A DNA stretch of 64,000 bases from Proteromonas lacertae (lineage: Eukaryota > Sar > Bigyra > Opalinata > Proteromonadidae): positions 1 through 64,000 of the forward strand of contig NGBS01001164.1 of NCBI GenBank assembly GCA_002245135.1, written 5' to 3'. The number at the start of each line of letters is the position of its first letter. The stretch's first letter is position 1. Below the pieces are notes generated by a model. The model did not search any database and was not told the origin of the DNA. It saw nothing but the letters and a program-made list of their open reading frames with translations. The position numbers were made by a program, and so were the translations under genes. This document shows, piece after piece, positions 41,301 through 50,016 of this stretch.

Positions 41301-41650
41301 ATGAAGTGCTTGAAATGGGATATTTAAATATCCTTCAATATTATCATATGAATATTCAAACATAGTAGGATATGGATCATCTAAATAAATAGAAGATACT
41401 TTAATATACGACAATTAGTATCATCAATAACTTCCCAAGTAGCCAAACCATTTACATTTGCGCATAATCTTTGTCTAGTTCCAAACTTTCCATTTTTACA
41501 AGAAATAGATGCTACATGACCTTCTTCAGTAGCAGGCCAATTATCGATAGCGTCACATGATAGTGAGAAAGATTCATGAAAGCTTAATACGATAATGTAT
41601 ATGATATAATAAATTGATCTTCGTTTAAAGAGCATTACCTCAAAAAACAA
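20367..41650 (-). CDS. Giant modular single-pass surface protein (7,064 aa): He_PIG, CCP/HRM-like and PA14 domains
   Basis: Four exons with introns 41381-41409 (29 nt), 20629-20659 (31 nt) and 20389-20417 (29 nt) give 7,064 aa in perfect frame; exon 2 alone is 20,721 nt. A signal peptide (MLFKRRSIYYIIYIIVLSF; its Met at 41635 may be the true start) is followed by a Cys module. About 34 He_PIG/cadherin-like repeats follow, seen as LPxGLxxxxxTGxIsGxP. There are 13 modules of about 50 aa with the pattern C-WPxT-G-C-GYxG-R-C-W-C, six PA14-like domains (near 40.3, 34.1, 33.4, 29.4, 28.7 and 23.9 kb), four jelly-roll modules and four F5/8C-like segments. The C-terminus has a TM helix (IALIVLAILLVIGVGVGLL) and a short acidic tail (DDLDEVE). 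PA14 and F5/8C folds often bind carbohydrate, so an adhesin is likely by inference. Confidence 0.88.
21825..23130 (-). repeat. Super-repeat copy 4 of the giant protein (one C-C module missing)
   Basis: A single C-C module (CKSPKFYVV) precedes a jelly-roll with GIKVFMNGIEVWRDR, an F5/8C-like segment with NWVIYGKNDT, and a CCP-like module starting CLPDEDGWIET. It is about 0.64 kb shorter than the other three copies, about the size of one missing C-C module and its He_PIG spacer. Confidence 0.65.
25965..27910 (-). repeat. Super-repeat copy 3 of the giant protein
   Basis: Two C-C modules (CSEGMSLL, CSKEGVLRV) are followed by a jelly-roll with PFILYVNDNEVYRRY, an F5/8C-like segment with AISFKLYGAYD, and a CCP-like module starting CPANEEWPETF. 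It is about 1.95 kb. Confidence 0.7.
30675..32615 (-). repeat. Super-repeat copy 2 of the giant protein
   Basis: The order is the same as in copy 1: two C-C modules (CRNSGYLYD, CSKGYSLAGY), a jelly-roll with GIIIRLNGKIIYSKN, an F5/8C-like segment with SWEVYGIKDN, and a CCP-like module starting CAKDNNWPITRVGD. The length of about 1.94 kb matches copies 1 and 3. Confidence 0.7.
36860..38790 (-). repeat. Super-repeat copy 1 of the giant protein
   Basis: This segment of the giant gene encodes two C-C modules (starting CKSNEILTT and CKDKRDVFY), a jelly-roll module containing GIIVYINGEQIYRRN, an F5/8C-like segment containing SWKVYGVTDN, and a CCP-like module. It is about 1.93 kb, and the same order recurs three more times. 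Boundaries are approximate. Confidence 0.7.
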
Positions 41651-42259
41651 CTTTACTTGTTTTTATCAAAATAAATTGTCATTTAAATAGGAATTTTATA
41701 TTAAAATGAAAATTCTATTATGACAAGGATGAAATGTAGTTAAAAAGTAAGGTTAGGTGAAGAGAGATGAAATTTATAGAACAATATTCATAAATAGATT
41801 AATGATCTAGGTTTGATGAAAAAAAAAAAGAAGTTTAGAAAGACAAAATAATTTCAAATCTCTTTTTAGAAGGACACTATATTACCCAATTGTGTATATC
41901 ATTCTCAATGAGAATAAACTGATAAATATTATATTAATAACAAAACATGATACTATAACACAAATAAACGACATAATATTTCATCTAAATTCTAACTAAA
42001 TTAAGATAATTAGCAATTTCGAATTTAAATAAGCATAACCTCGCTGAATCTAAAGATATAAGCAGATCCAAAAATTACTAATCAGAAAACCATCAACCGA
42101 CATGATTTTTCATTGTCATTATTTTTTGGAATAGTTTGCTAGAAATCTCGGAATATTGAAGTATGATATAAATTAAATACGGTTCTTGCTTATTTGTGTT
42201 TTTTTCTTGCATTCTGCATTTTTAAATCCTATTTAAATTCTTTATAATCTATTGTTTAG
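41651..42259. other. Divergent intergenic region between the giant adhesin and Bfr1-like genes
   Basis: This 609-bp AT-rich gap separates two divergent starts and should contain both promoters. It has A-runs near 41820 but no coding frame, RNA gene or clear repeat that I can support. Confidence 0.5.
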
Positions 42260-43698
42260 ATGTCTGATACAGTTGAAGAACCAAAAGTTGAAAGTCCAGT
42301 AGACGATGCTGAGGAGAAACCAAAAAGACAGAATAATAAGCAAGAGCTACCAGAGAACTATATGACCTTAGATTGTGAAGCAGAAATTAAAAAATTAGTA
42401 AAAGTTGCTAAACCAGATCGAAACAAGCAAGCTGAGGAAAGCAAATCCATGCAAATGAGAATGGATAACTTGAAAAAAGAAATAGCTAATATTGACAAGG
42501 AAATCAAAGAGTTATTCGAAGGTAATAAAGGTTCTGAAAATGTATGAAATGAATGGAATTAATATTTTGATATAGGATCCAAAATATAAAGCAATCAATA
42601 AAATGAAAGAATTACAAAAGGAAATAGGAGAAATTTTAGAAACCAGAAATCACTTATACGAGCAAAAGGATAAAATGGAAGAACGAAGAGACGCTGAACA
42701 TGATGCTGCAAGAAAACAAAAGAGTTCATCAAAATACTCCACAATCGAACAAATCGATGAAAGAATTGCAGAAATTGAATATATACAAAGTATATACTAT
42801 ATATTTATTATTATTATTATTAGATTCATCTGAGCTATCCAAATTACAAGAAAAGAGTTTAATAAATGAATTAAAGAATTTAAATCAAAGCAAAAGAGAA
42901 TTAGAATTAACAAAGCCAAAGGTAGAAACTCCAGCAGTTACAGGATCTAACGATAAAGAGATCTTTAAGCAACTCCGTGAACAAATAAAGGAATGTAACA
43001 CAAAATTAAGTGAATTACATTCACAACAAGACGAACAACGTAAGATTTTAGACAGCATTCAAGAGAAAAAACAACAATCAAAGATCCCTCAATTGAAAGA
43101 ATTAAAGAAAGAAAAGAAACAACAAATGAGTGATTTGTACCAAGAAATGCAAGATAAGAGAAAGCAACAAAAGGTATTAGCTGATGAATATTATAAATAT
43201 TCAAGACAATTGAAGTATTGGCAACATATCCAATATGAACAAAAGAAGGAGATAGATAGAAAGAAGAAAGAAGAAGAAGAAAGAATAAGAAAAGAAATAG
43301 AATCAAAACTTAAACCATGGACAAAAGAAATCCAACAATGTGATTTATTAATTAAATATTTAAATTCTTATAAACAAAATGAAAACTCTGAAGCTGATGA
43401 AGAAAAACCAACTGAAGTTAAAAAAGAAATAACATTACCTAATGGTCAAGTAGTTCATTTGTTGGAAAAGAAAGAAACTGACTTCGTAAAAGCTGCTCCA
43501 AAGAAGAAGAGGAATCAAAAGAAAACTAGTCAACCAAAGAAATTAAATTTTGACCTTGAAATGATTTCTATTTTTGACAGTTTCCATATTCCCCTTCCTA
43601 AAACTTTTGATGTGATTGACGAGACAATAGCCAAACTTGAAGAGACTAAGAAATATTTTGATACTTTACCAAGAGAAGCAACTCCATTTGCTAAATAA
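42260..43698 (+). CDS. Bfr1-like coiled-coil protein (nuclear segregation protein Bfr1 family)
   Basis: Three exons with introns 42542-42575 (34 nt) and 42790-42823 (34 nt) give 456 aa in frame, close to yeast Bfr1 (about 470 aa). Nearly the whole protein is charged coiled coil. Family-like stretches include DPKYKAINKMKELQKEIGE, IDERIAEIEYIQ, LSKLQEKSLINELKNLNQSK and, near the end, DLEMISIFDSFHIPLPKTFD. In yeast Bfr1 associates with polysomal mRNPs, the ER and secretory or nuclear-segregation processes. The C-terminal half has a Lys-rich segment (KKKRNQKKTSQPKK). The open frame reads through part of the second intron, which could mislead automated gene calling. Confidence 0.8.
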
Positions 43699-43849
43699 GA
43701 ATAGATTTATTATTGAATTCCAGGAAATCTAAGTAATATCTTTCAATACATATTGTATAATGTGTTTATTTTAATAATTCTTAATAAGAAACACAATGAA
43801 TGAAAAAAACTGTAATGAGAGTAAGCATTAAATAAAATATAAAGACTAA

Positions 43850-44701
43850 TTACACTTTACTGTCAAAGTTAACATAATCATATCCTTCGAAAGGGTTATT
43901 TTCCAATATTATTCCAGATCTATCTTGTTCCATTGGTTCTTCATCGTAAGGATCGAAATTAGAAGTATCACCAGCACTTGTTACTTTTGGTATATATATT
44001 GGTTTGACTTGTTTATTATACATATTCTCCCAATCAATTTTTGAATAGAAACTATGGGTTTTAATATCATCCACTCCATTCTTCAAACAACCTAATCTCT
44101 CAGTCAGATCTGATGATAATAACTTCTTTATCAAATCTCTTGTATTATCTTGGATGAATTTTGGCACTATTATTTTGTTTTTAACTATCAATTGATAAAC
44201 TTGCATTGGATCATCTGCATAGAAGGGCGGTTCTCCTACCATTGTTTCATAAATCAATACACCGAGTGTCCACCAATCAACACCAGTGCCATGACCTTTA
44301 TTTAGTATAATCTCTGGAGCTAAATATTCAGGTGTTCCACATAATGTGTAAGTTTTGAAATCTACTTTTTTAGCGAAGCCAAAATCAGTTATTTTGATAA
44401 ATCCATGTTTGTCAATTAATAGATTCTCTGGCTTTAAGTCTCTATATACAATATTCAGTTGATGTAAATAATCAAAAGCTAGGACTATCTGTGATGTAAA
44501 AAATGCTGTTTCATCTGCATCAAGCAATCCCTTGAGATTTAAATATGAAAAAAATTCTCCTCCAGGAACATACTCCATCAAAAGATATAAAGATTTGGCA
44601 TCTTGAAAAGCAGCTTTTGTTAAGACAATGAATGGATGATAAATTTGTACCAGTATATTTTTCTCATCCATGATATGTCTTATTTGCTTTTGTTCACGAT
44701 A
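43850..44701 (-). pseudogene. C-terminal part of a PKA-type kinase gene, separated from its N-lobe
   Basis: The frame from 44701 down to 43850 encodes the kinase from Tyr-Arg-Glu-Gln (helix C start) to the C-tail. It contains MDEKNILVQIYHPFIV, the YRDLKPEN catalytic loop, TDFGFAKKV, the activation segment TLCGTPEYLAPE, RLGCLKNGVDDI, and a C-tail ending NPFEGYDYVNFDSKV. This is the AGC/PKA catalytic-subunit pattern with all C-lobe catalytic residues kept. The Gly-loop and ATP-binding Lys are missing here; they lie at 49639-49882 on the same strand. Joining the two parts across the insertion restores a continuous frame of 341 codons, the usual PKA size. An ATG at 44671 could start a truncated product lacking the N-lobe, which would be inactive. 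Confidence 0.85.
44699..44701. repeat. Insertion-flanking ATA, left copy (possible target-site duplication)
   Basis: ATA here and ATA at 49639-49641 are the two copies of bases that occur once in the rejoined kinase reading frame. On the coding strand they form the Tyr codon TAT, between the His and Arg codons. Confidence 0.6.
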
Positions 44702-45323
44702 AGAATTTTCTAAGTGCTTTTTGTGACTTTAAATAGATTTTTCTCAATAACTATAAGGAATAAAATAGTAAAAATTTGTCAAACGATGTATCATGCTTTG
44801 AGCTTTATCATAGTATACTTAGTTTCATAATTACCTCTTTCATGTCATTCGTCTGTTTTTGATATGTTACATTATAATTGAATAACAACAAACATAAATA
44901 ATAACATTGATATATTTTTATTTGATTTATATCATTTATTAGCTTTAAAAACTATAATACATCTCGAACTGTACTGATTTTAAATACCACGTATTTGGCT
45001 AATAGGGACTGAAATATGTTAATAAATTTTATACGTAATCACTACCTATATACGATATGTATAGTATAGGAGTATTCCAGAAAGGACGATATTAATTTTG
45101 ACTAGGTAATTGAATGTAATCGTGATATTATGTGATTTTTGATGTATGTGTGTGTAGTTAAATAGAGCCATATTGCTATTTTTGACTAATTGCTTCTAAT
45201 TAAGAAGATATCAAAATATTTTTCATACCAGCACTATATGCTGTACTATTATGTTAATCTGAATAGCTAAACCCCATAAATACACTGTATAACATATATT
45301 ATAGATAAATTACTGAATCAATA

Positions 45324-45360
45324 TTCTTCTCCCCTGGAATTCTGTTGCTATTCTAATAAA
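45324..45360. repeat. Degenerate direct repeat, copy 1
   Basis: A TTCTTC-CCTGGAATTCT core with a TGC-ATTC extension recurs at 45593-45628 in the same orientation. The pair lies inside the 4.94-kb insertion and has no recognised function. Confidence 0.45.
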
Positions 45361-45592
45361 ATAACTATTAAAATATAAAAATAACTATAATACTTATATA
45401 ATCATCTATAATATCTATAAACATAATAACAAATTAAAACATACCAGTATAGCTTAACATGCACGTTGCTGATATTCTCTGCCTTTCATCGATTAGTACA
45501 ATGCTAAACAGCTATAATAAAATATAATATACTAAAATAGTTATACTTTTTCTAATTGTAAAATATAATATATAAACTGGATGTTTCTACTG

Positions 45593-45628
45593 TTCTTCAC
45601 CTGGAATTCTAATGCAATTCATCTAATG
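45593..45628. repeat. Degenerate direct repeat, copy 2
   Basis: This is the second copy of the CCTGGAATTCT-core repeat seen at 45324-45360, with several substitutions. Spacing between copies is about 270 bp. Confidence 0.45.
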
Positions 45629-45829
45629 ATAATATATAAATAAGAATATACTTTGAATTATTGAAATTATATTCAATACTCTACTAACAATATATAAATA
45701 AGAATAATATACTAATATACTTGTAAGAATATATTCATTTACCTATTATAAAATAATAAAAATAATACTGGATATACTAACTCAATAATACCACTATATA
45801 CAAATCCACCAAATGTTATTTTCATATAA

Positions 45830-46720
45830 TGGAGTAAAAACTAATAGAGTAAATAATAGATCAAATACTTCTTAAATATAGGATTATCATTAACTTGATT
45901 CAATAAATACAATGATTGAACTGTTTCTAAATCAATTAATCCAGGAATAACATCAGCTAAATACTCTTGAATTGGAGATGGTTTAGAAGCTTCCAAGTTT
46001 TTTAATTACTATGAATAAATAAAATAAAATCAGAATATTCGTATCATCATACTTAATTTTGGTGTTCTCATCGAATGAATTGTTGTAATTACGATATATG
46101 TCTTTTCTACAGTTACTGTTTTGGCAACACCTGAAATCACACCAATTCTTGAATAAACATACCTAATAATTCATCCTAACAAAAATAATTATAAAAAATA
46201 TACTAATTCATCTTAGCTTCTTCATCATCAGACTTTACTATTTTATATTATAATAACAATTATACTTATTTGTATTTGTTGGATTAATCGTTGATGGTAA
46301 ACTTGGTTTATATTCTAATTATCCTAGTCTGACACCTAATTTAGATAATAAAATATATGATAATTGCTATAATACCAATATGCTAAATTAACAGAAATAG
46401 TTGAATTTCCTACTACTTATAACTTCAATAATATGTTGTATATCAAAAGTGCCAAATGTATTAGCAAGGTAAGAGTTTGTATATGTAGTTGATGAGCTTT
46501 AGTAAGACAGACTAAATCAAAGCTGATAGTTGTATTTTTTTCTTCAAATGTTCTTAATTCTTCCCTTAGTTATAATATCTTTGATTTTTAATTATTAAAA
46601 CTTTAATCTAATTAACATATATGATAATATTATACTTCCTTCAACAATTATAATCAATTCCTGCTCTTTGTATTGTTTTGTCTATTATTTATCTGTAATA
46701 ACAACACTTGTGCTACCATT
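45830..46720 (-). pseudogene. Relic of a multi-exon gene inside the insertion
   Basis: Minus-strand coding scraps separated by intron-like GTAT...AG stretches can be read here: SFDLVCLTKAHQLHIQT, TFGTFDIQHIIEVISSR, AKTVTVEKTYIVITTIHS and EYLADVIPGLIDLETVQS. The scraps need several frame changes and contain in-frame stops. One change falls at an A6 run near 46005. Candidate introns such as 46132-46163 have the genome's typical size, so this was probably a normal host-type gene. I do not recognise the protein. Confidence 0.45.
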
Positions 46721-47520
46721 GTTATATTCTATATAAAATTATATACTATATATACTCATAACACAACAGAAGAAAAAAGAATTAAAGTGTATTTCAAAAA
46801 TTATATTCGTTTCAGTTTTTAAGTTTTGAGAAATTAAATGAATGTATAAGTTTAGATTATTTTTATTATAGTGAATAGGTAATAATATATAGTGTACATG
46901 TCAATTTGATGTTTGATTCACATAAAGATGGTTGAAATAAATATCCAAGTAAAAATGTGAAGTGAAAGGTGGTTAAGAGAAAGTAAATATGCAAATTAAT
47001 CTATTGGCTATAAAAGTTATTGTCTAAAAAATCAAATTTCAATAGATTCAAGGAATTATTTTATATGTGATTGTATTTATACTAATGTTACAACAAATTA
47101 CTATCATGTGAGTAGAATGAGTATAGTAAGTAATTTTTCGACTTGATTATGCAAATTGTGAATATAGGAAGTGAAGAGAAGAGAGAATATGATAAACCTA
47201 AGAGAATATTACAATCTTCCACATGTTTATACTATTAATTCAGTAGTAAATGTTCGAATTGGATTTGTTTCTTATTTAGGTTGGATATTACAACAACTAA
47301 GATAACACCGAATATGTTATATGCAAAAGTATCATTAGCTAATGATTATTTGAATTACAATATTTGTGATTAAAAAACTGATGGATTTTGTGAAATAGTG
47401 TTATTATAAACTGATATACAGGTAAAGTGAAAGCTTCCTATGCATTTGATGTATGGTTATTATAATAGAAACAGATAATGGTGACTAATACTCATTATCC
47501 ATTATAAATGTAATAATAGA

Positions 47521-47578
47521 TACCTAAGCCACTGACTATTAGTCAGGATAACGATTTTTCCCCCCTTTGGTTTAGGTA
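47521..47578. repeat. Nested inverted repeat / hairpin with a T-C run
   Basis: An outer inverted repeat (TACCTAAGCC at 47521-47530 and GGTTTAGGTA at 47569-47578, 9 of 10 matching) encloses a perfect 15-bp palindrome CTGACTATTAGTCAG (47532-47546) and a TTTTTCCCCCC run. The structure stands out in plain AT-rich sequence and lies between the two gene relics of the insertion. It could be an internal element end or a transcript-end hairpin. Confidence 0.5.
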
Positions 47579-47719
47579 GTTTTTTATTGATGAATTAATT
47601 AATATATACAATAATAAGAAAGTAAATATATATTTTTAAACAGACAAACCATCCATCATCATTACATTGTTAAGATTTAATGTTATTATAATTAAAATAA
47701 TCAATTCATATCTACAAAA

Positions 47720-48838
47720 GTGGTTCAATATTACTTAAGACAAAATTTAGATAATAAAAATGAAGATTTTCTTTTCTATAATAATGAAAAAGATGTCATA
47801 ATGGATAAAGTAATTGATAACTTTCTATTTCTAGCTTTTATATATTTCAGTAAAGTAATTACTACAAATGTAGAAAGAAATATACCATTGTTTTATAAGT
47901 TAATTGATTGTTATAAAAGAATTAATTATAAATACAGAGGTTATAATAGAGAAATTATATTATCCTCAATTCTATAAAAGTTTTAATGTAATAAAGGGAA
48001 AAACAATCAATTATAATAAAAAAATGGTAAGTAGTATTAATGATATAGATTCTATCAATCCATTTTAATTCAAAAGAAATTATACTAGTAAAAAATCAGT
48101 GGAAGATATGGAATATTTGATTTTCCTTATTATTTAACACAAGTTATAATTGATAGAATATTGTCATATAATTATACAATACAAAGTAAAGGATATGTTA
48201 CAAGAGCAAGTAGAAACAATAAATCATCTGTTATAGAGTTTTTGAAAATTAAAGAAACAATTAATGAAGAATATAGAAAAGGTAACTACATTTTTCAATA
48301 CCTGTAGAAGATAAAGTTCATTATATTTCACTAGATGAAATAAATATTGATAGTGTAATGAATAGAGGAAAAAGAAAAAGAAGAGAAAAAGTAATTAATA
48401 AGAAGATACACACAATAATAAAAGAATAGATGTAGATAATAATAATATAATTACGAATATGATGATATTGCAGCAGATGGTTATGAAGATGAAACAGATA
48501 GTTGTGACAATGATGATAATACTAATGATGAAGATTATAATATTCTTAATATTATAACAAAGAATGACATTTCTAATAGAAATAATAATGTATATGATGA
48601 AGATAGTAATGATGGAGATGAAATTGAATTAGAAATAATGACTGATGATAGAGATAGTGAATATGAAGGTAGAAATGGCGATAGTGATAAAGAAAAATTA
48701 TTTTTATACTTATACTATTTCTTTCTGAAGAATTCTATATCTCAAGATAAAGTAAATAAGTTATTGAAACAATTAAACTCAATAGAAACAATAAAGAATT
48801 TACATTTAAAAGAAACATTCAAGCCTTTACGAGATTAA
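47720..48838 (+). pseudogene. Decayed open frame with acidic region inside the insertion
   Basis: Coding-like text runs through several frames: an opening segment (VIMDKVIDNFLFLAFIYFSK, 47720-47977), a middle piece (DFPYYLTQVIIDRIL, then SKGYVTRASRNNKSSVIEF, about 48115-48300), a basic patch (RGKRKRREKVINKK, about 48360-48410), an Asp/Glu/Asn-rich region (about 48460-48690) and a final ORF ending LHLKETFKPLRD (48838). Stops and frame changes separate the parts, so it is broken. Basic and acidic tracts would suit a nucleic-acid-associated protein, possibly the element's own gene, but I recognise no domain. Confidence 0.45.
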
Positions 48839-49638
48839 TTAGCAAATATAGTCATGTTTAAAGATAATAAAAATGTTAAAATTACAAATTACAATCAAAA
48901 TGGTAATATTTGAAATTATAATTAAATTACATTAAAAGATGACAATTACATGTATTTTTACTTCTTTTACTTTTTTTATTTTCTCACTTTTCTCTTCATA
49001 TACTAATGAATGTGTATTAATCTCTCTATTATAAATCAAATAAATGAATATTCATTCTGAAGTTATTTGTAATATAGGTTGCTTATCACTTTTTCTACAA
49101 TACTACTTAGATGCTGCATACAACACAATATAAATTATATAATTATACGTTTTAACATTAGATATAACTATATAACAACTAATTAGAATAGATCTTCAAA
49201 TTTTGAAATGTCATTTATATACAAGGAGATATTTTCTTAGCTTTACTCACATAGATTTACAATTTATATATTATCTATAAAAATAATTCAAGAACTCTAT
49301 TAAGTCTTCGGTACAAAGTAATTGCCCAGTGTTTGATAGTTTACTAATAGCAAGCGAATTTAGTTATGAAATATTACTTAATTTAGAAATATTGTTGGTT
49401 CTGTCGAGTTGGAATTTCTATTAAAAGTCTATCTAAAAAGCATTAAAATTTGATATTTTTAATTTATAGCTAAATACAAACTTCAACATGTAATTAATAG
49501 ATGTGTAGAGTATTGGCTTTTTATTCAAACTTAAAGACAATTAAAAAACGAAAAGAAAATGGTGTTAAAGTCAAAATTCAACGAGCCCAGCTTGGGTCAA
49601 GTATATAAGTCCTATTTGCAAAATAGATTAGAATTCTT
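48839..49638. other. Right part of the insertion, no gene seen
   Basis: About 800 bp of AT-rich sequence with no supported coding frame. A locally GC-richer patch (GAGCCCAGCTTGGGTC, near 49582) with a small CCCA/TGGG stem lies about 40 bp inside the right end. Confidence 0.4.
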
Positions 49639-49641
49639 ATA
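49639..49641. repeat. Insertion-flanking ATA, right copy
   Basis: This is the second copy of the 3-bp ATA, matching 44699-44701, at the right border of the 4.94-kb insertion. Confidence 0.6.
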
Positions 49642-49882
49642 GTGTTTAATGATTTTTTCTTTCTTCATTGTTTTTAAAGCGAATACTTCACTTGTTTTCT
49701 AAAACAAAAAATATTAATCGTGAAACTATACTTTATGTTCCACAACTCTTACTATTCCAAATGATCCAGTTCCGATTGTAGCGCCAATCTCATAGTCGTC
49801 TAAGTTGCTATATTTCTATAAACAGGTAAATAGAATTAAAAATAAATACAATATCATTGTCGTTTTGATTCTCTTCACTCAT
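49639..49882 (-). pseudogene. N-terminal part of the split PKA-type kinase gene
   Basis: Three short exons, 49882-49850, 49815-49732 and 49698-49639, are joined by 34-nt (49816-49849) and 33-nt (49699-49731) GT-AG introns in phase 0. They encode MSEENQNDNDI, then LDDYEIGATIGTGSFGIV with the Gly-rich loop, then VFALKTMKKEKIIKHY with the ATP-binding Lys. This is the PKA N-lobe, which is absent at 43850-44701. Coding stops abruptly after His-Tyr, where the insertion begins. Together the two parts make a complete catalytic subunit of 340 aa. Confidence 0.85.
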
Positions 49883-50016
49883 TACTAATCTAACGACAGA
49901 TCAAAAGTCAAAGATTCAACAAGCCTCTTCAAGCCTTGTTTTCATACACCCAAAAATGGTAAAAATATATAAAAAAAACACATAATTATATTTAGATTTA
50001 TCTTAATGAATTATTG

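Larger units (their letters stand above)
44702..49638. mobile_element. 4.94-kb insertion splitting the PKA gene
   Basis: Removing this 4,937-bp segment plus one ATA copy rejoins the PKA coding frame exactly. The ends are not GT-AG, and reading in from the N-lobe meets a TAG within about nine codons, so it is not an ordinary intron; the neighbouring introns are near 30 nt. The two ends, read inward, start AGAATTTTCTAAGTG and AAGAATTCTAATCTA, a weak terminal inverted repeat. Inside are gene relics on both strands (45830-46720 and 47720-48838), a nested inverted repeat at 47521-47578 and a short direct repeat pair. No transposase or integrase domain is recognised. A decayed DNA transposon carrying host-like sequence fits best, but an element excised from DNA or RNA cannot be excluded. 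Confidence 0.6.

Noticed and set aside
42965-43306. Minus-strand 113-aa open frame, hydrophobic
   Set aside because: It is the complement of the Lys/Glu-rich Bfr1-like coiled coil; the hydrophobicity is a shadow effect.
44671-44671. ATG at 44671 as the true start of a short kinase
   Set aside because: Coding similarity to PKA continues upstream of it to the insertion border, and the N-lobe exists at 49639-49882.
46100-46170. A He_PIG-like string (GVISG) on the minus strand suggested a broken copy of the giant adhesin inside the insertion
   Set aside because: The string lies inside a better-supported 32-nt GT-AG intron of the relic gene; the flanking exons do not resemble He_PIG repeats.
44702-49638. 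A single very long spliceosomal intron in the PKA gene
   Set aside because: The borders are not GT-AG, the exon joins exactly at a duplicated ATA, and other introns here are about 30 nt.
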